This document shows positions 5,218 to 8,551 of a stretch of DNA of 8,551 nt, piece by piece (within the stretch, counting starts at the first letter, position 1; each line of letters starts with the position of its first letter). The stretch covers positions 1 through 8,551 of the forward strand of contig JAKFXM010000062.1 of assembly GCA_021731385.1 (NCBI GenBank), in the 5' to 3' direction. Below the pieces are notes generated by a model that had not been told where the DNA came from, did no database searches, and saw only the letters and a list, made by a program, of their open reading frames with translations. Made by a program: the position numbers and the translations under genes. This stretch comes from Methanobacteriota archaeon (GTDB taxonomy: Archaea; Altiarchaeota; Altiarchaeia; IMC4; QMZM01).

Positions 5218-7014
5218 ATGACAAAAATTTTAGTTGCTTTACTGGTATCGGTTTTTATTGTCTCGGCGGCGAATGCGGAGGATCCATTTTCACTTAAATG
5301 GAGCTATAACGCAGACGGTGAAATTTCTGTATTGAATTCCGGGGACATAAATTCTGATGGTTTTAACGAGGTTGTTTTTTCATCCGAGACTCCGTCTCGG
5401 AACTTCGAAGGCAATGCCTTCGAATCATCCGGGAATAATCTATACGTTCTTGACAAGGACGGGAATCTAAAGCAGAGTTACAGGATAAATTCCACGGGCA
5501 GTATATCTGCAATAGATATTGCAGATTTTGATGATGATAATAAGAATGAAATTATTCTAGGGACCGGCTGGATGGAAAGAACAAATGTCAATGAAGAGTC
5601 ATTCAATATAAGCGGCTTGACTATGTTTGAAAGGGAAAAAAAGTTAATAAAGACTTTAAGGAACAGGGGTGCAATATATCTGATTGATGACGGAATTGTA
5701 TCAAAACTCCATGATGTTGATGGATGGGTTAGGTCTATAGACATTTCTAACGAGGGGATTGTCACTGGCACCGGCGGCTATAATACGGATTATTTTGAAG
5801 AGATTGTCTATGATTCCAATGGAGCAAAGAGAAGGAATTATACGGATTACAGTAGTTGGGGGGGTAGTATTATCATATTCAATAAAACCGGATTAAATAG
5901 GGAATACAAAGGGAATAATGCATTCTACTCCGTTTCCGTATATGACATCCAGGGCGATCCAGAGAATGAAATAATTGCAGGTTCCGGGAACAATGTTTAT
6001 GCCTTTGACAAAAACCTCACTATTCTCTGGAAATATATTGCCATAGGGGCAGTAAAAAACCTTTATGCAGGATATCTTGATGACAGGTACGAAAAAAGGA
6101 TAATATCTGATTTTATGAGCAATAATATTGATGGAATTCATGTATTAAATGGTAACGGCATGCAGATATGGACATACAGATTACCGGTCCAGTCAAAACT
6201 TTCAGGGTTCTCAATAGGAAATCTTGATGCAGAGAGAGATAATGAAATGTGGCTGAGAGCCAACGGCTCTCAGACATATGTCGGAGAGGCTCTGCCTCTC
6301 CGCCACATTCTTGTTGCAGATAAAAATAATATCTATATTCTTGACCATTCAGGCAGATTGAGATTGGAGTACGGAATTGCGGGGGGTATAGACAAAATTT
6401 ATCTGACAGACCTTGATGCTGATGGATACATGGACCTGATTATTTCCTCAAAGAATACGGTTACTGTCTATGAGGTGACTGAAATTCTGATAAAACGGCA
6501 AGCGGCTGACAGATATTATGAGAGTGCCAAGGAATTCTATGATAGCAGAAACTATGAAAGTGCAAAGGGATATGCAAAAAATGCAAGTGATATCTATATT
6601 GAAATAAATGACAGGGGGGGGATTTCAAGGGCTGATTTGCTTTACTACAAGATTCTGGAGGGTTCTAAAGGGGACAGAAGGAGGGAGGCAAATTCATTAT
6701 ACGCCAGTGCACTTAGTCATTATGGTTTTAATGACTATGCCATGGCAATGAATTATGCAAAAAATGCAAGTGATGTTTATATTGAAATAAATGACATGGG
6801 GGGGATTTCAATGACAAACACCCTGATTATGGCAATAAAAAATAAAATAGTTAATATTACGGGAGAAACAACCGCAATTAATGTCCAAACAAATGCAACA
6901 TATGATAAAATCCATGAAATTTCAGATTTTCCGATAATAATAGTGTTTCTTGTTATTGTAATTGCTGTGCTTATCGTTTTAATTGTTATTAGAACCAGGA
7001 AACCAGAGGATTAA
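5218..7014 (+). CDS. Secreted, C-terminally membrane-anchored FG-GAP/VCBS beta-propeller protein
   Basis: The 598-residue protein starts with a signal peptide (hydrophobic 4-18, AxA site at A18-N19-A20). Residues 30 to about 425 hold degenerate FG-GAP/integrin-like repeats with Asp-rich calcium-type loops: GDINSDGFNEVVF, ADFDDDNKNEIILG, YDIQGDPENEIIAGSGNNVYAF, NLDAERDNE, TDLDADGYMDLIIS. Each is followed by a strand such as NNLYVLD, so a beta-propeller is expected. Residues about 432-560 are helical, with two related TPR-like units (YAKNASDIYIEIND and YAKNASDVYIEIND) 61 residues apart. A single membrane helix (572-591) and a basic tail RTRKPED place the propeller outside the cell. Residues 57-71 and 344-363 are encoded by inserted palindromic elements; without them the protein would be 563 residues. 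The ligand is unknown; a role in surface adhesion or binding is family-level inference. Confidence 0.85.
   Translation: MTKILVALLVSVFIVSAANAEDPFSLKWSYNADGEISVLNSGDINSDGFNEVVFSSETPSRNFEGNAFESSGNNLYVLDKDGNLKQSYRINSTGSISAIDIADFDDDNKNEIILGTGWMERTNVNEESFNISGLTMFEREKKLIKTLRNRGAIYLIDDGIVSKLHDVDGWVRSIDISNEGIVTGTGGYNTDYFEEIVYDSNGAKRRNYTDYSSWGGSIIIFNKTGLNREYKGNNAFYSVSVYDIQGDPENEIIAGSGNNVYAFDKNLTILWKYIAIGAVKNLYAGYLDDRYEKRIISDFMSNNIDGIHVLNGNGMQIWTYRLPVQSKLSGFSIGNLDAERDNEMWLRANGSQTYVGEALPLRHILVADKNNIYILDHSGRLRLEYGIAGGIDKIYLTDLDADGYMDLIISSKNTVTVYEVTEILIKRQAADRYYESAKEFYDSRNYESAKGYAKNASDIYIEINDRGGISRADLLYYKILEGSKGDRRREANSLYASALSHYGFNDYAMAMNYAKNASDVYIEINDMGGISMTNTLIMAIKNKIVNITGETTAINVQTNATYDKIHEISDFPIIIVFLVIVIAVLIVLIVIRTRKPED
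5380..5430. mobile_element. In-frame double-hairpin element inside the beta-propeller gene (first copy)
   Basis: Direct repeats TCATCC at 5380-5385 and 5425-5430 bound 39 bases that hold two hairpins: CCGAGAC / GTCTCGG with loop TCC (5384-5400), and TTCGAAGGC / GCCTTCGAA with loop AAT (5404-5424). Insert plus one repeat copy is 45 bp, exactly 15 codons, encoding ETPSRNFEGNAFESS (residues 57-71). Excision gives NEVVFSSGNNLYVLD, which lines up with NEIIAGSGNNVYAFD in a later repeat of the same protein. This shows an insertion rather than a diverged loop. Confidence 0.88.
6246..6309. mobile_element. In-frame hairpin-octamer-hairpin element inside the beta-propeller gene (second copy)
   Basis: Outer stem AATGTGG (6246-6252) / CCACATT (6303-6309) encloses hairpin CTGAGAGCC / GGCTCTCAG (loop AAC), octamer ACATATGT (6274-6281) and hairpin CGGAGAGGC / GCCTCTCCG (loop TCT). 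The same outer stem, octamer and CGGAG-type hairpin occur in inverted order at 3491-3612. Counting AT as the duplicated target, the insert is 60 bp, 20 codons, for residues 344-363 (MWLRANGSQTYVGEALPLRH). Excision restores DNEILVADKNNIYILD, a normal repeat strand. There is no in-frame stop. Confidence 0.9.
6571..6810 (+). repeat. Internal duplication of a 61-codon helical unit
   Basis: Bases 6571-6627 and 6754-6810 are nearly identical and 183 bp (61 codons) apart. They encode YAKNASDIYIEINDRGGIS and YAKNASDVYIEINDMGGIS. Nucleotide conservation, including runs of 8 and 7 G, exceeds that of the surrounding units, which suggests recent duplication or gene conversion. The units resemble TPR-type helical hairpins placed between the propeller and the membrane helix. 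Confidence 0.75.
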
Positions 7015-7026
7015 CAATCTGGATTG

Positions 7027-7034
7027 ATATTTAT
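7027..7034 (+). promoter_or_regulatory. Possible TATA box of the tfe gene
   Basis: ATATTTAT lies 24-31 nt upstream of the tfe ATG at 7058, the spacing expected for a leaderless archaeal mRNA. No Shine-Dalgarno sequence precedes the ATG. It falls in the short gap after the beta-propeller stop at 7014, so tfe may have its own promoter even though it follows on the same strand. Confidence 0.4.
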
Positions 7035-7057
7035 CTCTGGAATCTATATATTATTGC

Positions 7058-7561
7058 ATGGGAACGCGAGGAGTCGATAACAGCATATTTTTTGATATCA
7101 TTTCTGAAACGCTAACTAAGGAACATGCAACAATAATAAAACATCTTTCTAAACCAACACAGGATGAAGAAATTGCAAAGGAATTGAACCTTAAAGCAAC
7201 AATTGTCCGGACATTGCTAAATGATCTCCATGCAAGAAATCTTGTTGAATACGAGAGGACTAAAAATAAAAAGACAGGATGGTATACATATCTCTGGATG
7301 GCGCGAGAAGACAGATTAGAGGGTTACATAAGGGACTATCTTGAAAACAAGTTAAATAAATTAACTATTGATCTCAACTCGGAAAAGGATTTAATAACAT
7401 TCAACTGCTCATGTAGCCGGGTTTCATTCGAGATAGCTTATGAGAATACTTTTGTTTGTCCGAAATGTAATGAAAAACTTGGGGAATTCAACAACAAAAA
7501 GATAGTCAATCAGTTGAGAACTGAAATTGCAAAAATCAACAGCCTGCTTGGGGCGAAATGA
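7058..7561 (+). CDS. tfe: Transcription initiation factor TFE, alpha subunit (TFIIE-alpha homologue)
   Basis: The 167-residue protein has the two-domain layout of archaeal TFE. Residues about 9-88 form an extended winged helix (IISETLTKEHATIIKHLSKPTQDEEIAKELNLKATIVR (read as two stretches), recognition helix IVRTLLNDLHARNLVEY, wing TGWYTYLWMA). A linker helix covers 84-107, and a C-terminal zinc ribbon has C117, C119, C134 and C137. TFE stabilises the open promoter complex with TBP, TFB and RNA polymerase. The ribbon's first pair is CxC (NCSCS) rather than the CxxC I expect in most members, while the second is a normal CPKC. The stop (TGA, 7559-7561) falls in the first unit of a 108-bp tandem repeat, so the last 13 codons are copied three more times downstream. 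Start chosen as the first ATG; the resulting length is normal. Confidence 0.92.
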   Translation: MGTRGVDNSIFFDIISETLTKEHATIIKHLSKPTQDEEIAKELNLKATIVRTLLNDLHARNLVEYERTKNKKTGWYTYLWMAREDRLEGYIRDYLENKLNKLTIDLNSEKDLITFNCSCSRVSFEIAYENTFVCPKCNEKLGEFNNKKIVNQLRTEIAKINSLLGAK

Positions 7562-7900
7562 GGCAGTAGGGCTTTTTGAAGGCAAACCCTTTTAGAAAAA
7601 GTGTTTGCATCCCCAAAAGATTATACAACTGAAATTGCAAAAATCAACAGCCTGCTTGGGGCGAAATGAGGCAGTAGGGCTTTTTGAAGGCAAACCCTTT
7701 TAGAAAAAGTGTTTGCATCCCCAAAAGATTATACAACTGAAATTGCAAAAATCAACAGCCTGCTTGGGGCGAAATGAGGCAGTAGGGCTTTTTGAAGGCA
7801 AACCCTTTTAGAAAAAGTGTTTGCATCCCCAAAAGATTATACAACTGAAATTGCAAAAATCAACAGCCTGCTTGGGGCGAAATGAGGCAGTAGGGCTTTT
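7519..7900 (+). repeat. Perfect 108-bp tandem repeat, three full copies plus a partial fourth
   Basis: Units 7519-7626, 7627-7734 and 7735-7842 are identical. A fourth begins at 7843 and diverges at about 7900, in a T run (four T instead of five). Each unit is 62 bp of gene material (the last 13 tfe codons with the stop, and the start of the HD gene) followed by a 46-bp spacer (7581-7626 in unit one). The period is 36 codons, but stops in every unit prevent a long fused protein. Absolute identity means a recent expansion by slippage or unequal recombination, or an assembly artefact. The repeat separates tfe from the HD gene, which the fourth copy suggests once overlapped directly. Confidence 0.97.
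7582..7608 (+). repeat. Hairpin in the spacer of the 108-bp repeat (also at 7690 and 7798)
   Basis: Arms GCAAACCCTTTT / AAAAGTGTTTGC, 12 bp with one mismatch, loop AGA. It recurs unchanged in each of the three spacers (7582-7608, 7690-7716, 7798-7824). The 3-nt loop and arm length match the palindromic elements elsewhere. The spacer is absent from the fourth, partial unit, so it could be an element that entered the tfe/HD junction before the tandem expansion. Confidence 0.75.
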
Positions 7901-8393
7901 GAAGAAAGCGGGTTGCGATGATAATGTTATAGCACATTGTATGACTGTTTCTAAGAATGCAAAGGAAATAGCTAAACGTATAAAGGAAAACGGTTATGAT
8001 ATTGATGTTAACTTTGTAGAAATTGCTGCGCTTCTGCATGATATCGGAAGGTCCGAAACCCATGGAATTTTTCATGGAATTGAAGGTGCAAAAATCCTAA
8101 GGGTGTATGGGCTTGAAGAAAAATTTGCCCGGGTTTGCGAAAGGCATATAGGGGCTGGACTGACAGATGAAGAGGCTGATTTGCTAATGCTTCCTTTAGG
8201 TAATTATATCCCCGAAACCATGGAGGAGAAGGTGATTGCACATGCCGACAATATCACCTCTGGAGATAAAATTGTTGACATCTCGGTTACGATGAAGGGT
8301 TTTGAGAGGAGGTTGGGGAAGGGGCATCCGGCTATAGCCCGTCTGAAGGAATTGAACGATTTTGTAGAGGGTTTGACGAGGAGACAATCTTGA
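7872..8393 (+). CDS. HDIG/HD-domain metal-dependent phosphohydrolase-like protein (TIGR00295 type)
   Basis: With the TTG start at 7872 the protein is 173 residues and begins MGRNEAVGLLKKAGCDDNV, close in form to archaeal HD proteins of this type (family memory). HD-site residues: H22 (IAHC), H56-D57 (ALLHDIGRS), H64 and H68 (THGIFHG), H92 (ERHIGAG) and D126 (IAHADN). The run LLHDIGRSETHG...EGAKIL is diagnostic. Such domains usually hydrolyse phosphomonoesters, phosphodiesters or nucleotides with divalent metals; the substrate is unknown. The start is uncertain: the frame is open from a TAG at 7809, and TTG codons at 7821, 7851, 7872 and 7899 are possible, with no ATG or GTG before the HD region and no ribosome-binding site. 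TTG 7872 would overlap the tfe tail copy by 17 bases, suggesting an ancestral overlapping tfe-HD pair. Confidence 0.85.
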   Translation: MGRNEAVGLLKKAGCDDNVIAHCMTVSKNAKEIAKRIKENGYDIDVNFVEIAALLHDIGRSETHGIFHGIEGAKILRVYGLEEKFARVCERHIGAGLTDEEADLLMLPLGNYIPETMEEKVIAHADNITSGDKIVDISVTMKGFERRLGKGHPAIARLKELNDFVEGLTRRQS

Positions 8394-8527
8394 TGTTCTG
8401 TAATTTTAATATGAATCTGCTTTGCAGATTCATAGCTACGAAACTCTTTAGAGTTTCGTATAATATGATTTTGCACAGCAAATCATAGCTATGAATTTCC
8501 AAAGGAAATTCATATAATTACAGAACA
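8394..8527. mobile_element. Cloverleaf palindromic element: outer 12-bp stem enclosing two tandem double-hairpin units
   Basis: Outer arms TGTTCTGTAATT (8394-8405) and AATTACAGAACA (8516-8527) are perfectly complementary. Inside lie two 53-bp units. Unit one (8409-8461): ATAT, hairpin GAATCTGC / GCAGATTC (loop TTT), octamer ATAGCTAC, hairpin GAAACTC / GAGTTTC (loop TTTA), GTAT. Unit two (8463-8515): ATAT, hairpin GATTTTGC / GCAAATC (loop ACA, one bulged T), octamer ATAGCTAT, hairpin GAATTTCC / GGAAATTC (loop AAA), ATAT. It begins directly after the HD stop codon, so it could also serve as that gene's 3' structure. The outer stem is homologous to the hairpin at 4950-4975. Confidence 0.93.
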
Positions 8528-8551
8528 GTAAAATTTCCTCTAAAGTAGAAT

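Noticed and set aside
6601..6811. Frameshift at the runs of 8 and 7 G in the beta-propeller gene
   Set aside because: Both runs translate in the same frame to the matching segments NDRGGIS and NDMGGIS, and the frame continues to a sensible membrane anchor.
7519..7900. Fused protein running through the 36-codon repeat
   Set aside because: Although the period is a multiple of three, every unit contains stops (the tfe TGA in one frame, TAG in the HD frame), so no frame reads through.
7821..8393. HD gene starting at TTG 7821
   Set aside because: The extra residues would be translated from the repeat spacer and an out-of-frame tfe tail copy. TTG 7872 gives a family-like N-terminus, though the start remains uncertain.

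Overview
The window is archaeal. It encodes a bifunctional fructose-1,6-bisphosphate aldolase/phosphatase (FBPA/P), the alpha subunit of the archaeal transcription factor TFE, archaeal-type pyruvate:ferredoxin oxidoreductase subunits, a Yip1-pilin-like membrane protein and an HDIG protein of the TIGR00295 type. Promoters look like AT-rich TATA boxes with short or absent leaders. The DNA is AT-rich. I cannot assign a lineage: a methanogen/ANME-like euryarchaeon or an Altiarchaeota/DPANN-type archaeon would both fit.

Layout. Positions 2-127 hold the 3' end of an unidentified plus-strand gene. A minus-strand block follows: a Yip1-like membrane protein (183-1043), FBPA/P (1195-2283), porB (2567-3454) and porA (3627-4808). 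A 409-base gap (4809-5217) holds a broken small minus-strand reading frame. A plus-strand block then begins: a secreted, C-terminally anchored beta-propeller (FG-GAP) protein (5218-7014), TFE alpha (7058-7561), a perfect 108-bp tandem repeat (7519-7900) and the HD-domain gene (7872-8393). Pyruvate synthase and FBPA/P are the entry and exit steps of gluconeogenesis from acetyl-CoA, so their proximity suggests a carbon-assimilation cluster (inference). No porG or porD is visible.

The striking feature is a family of short palindromic elements filling most gaps and also lying inside coding sequence. The building block is a hairpin with arms of about 7-12 bp and usually a 3-nt loop. Hairpins occur in pairs. 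In several cases the pair is joined by an 8-bp palindrome (ACATATGT, TGGGCCCA or ATAGCTAT) and closed by a 4-bp outer stem. Copies lie at 2317-2533, 3460-3626, 4944-5006, 5380-5430, 6246-6309 and 8394-8527. The sequence gives direct signs of insertion: 6-bp direct repeats flank two copies (TCATCC at 5380/5425; TCTCGA at 4944/5001); excising two copies from the beta-propeller gene restores uninterrupted repeat motifs in frame; one locus (3487-3626) shows three levels of element inside element; and arm differences between related copies are compensatory. The behaviour resembles Rickettsia palindromic elements and fungal mitochondrial double-hairpin elements, but I do not recognise this family in an archaeon. 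This is the best candidate for an undescribed system here.

A second structural oddity is the 108-bp repeat between tfe and the HD gene. Each unit carries a copy of the tfe tail and the HD gene start plus a 46-bp hairpin-bearing spacer. It has separated two genes that probably once overlapped.
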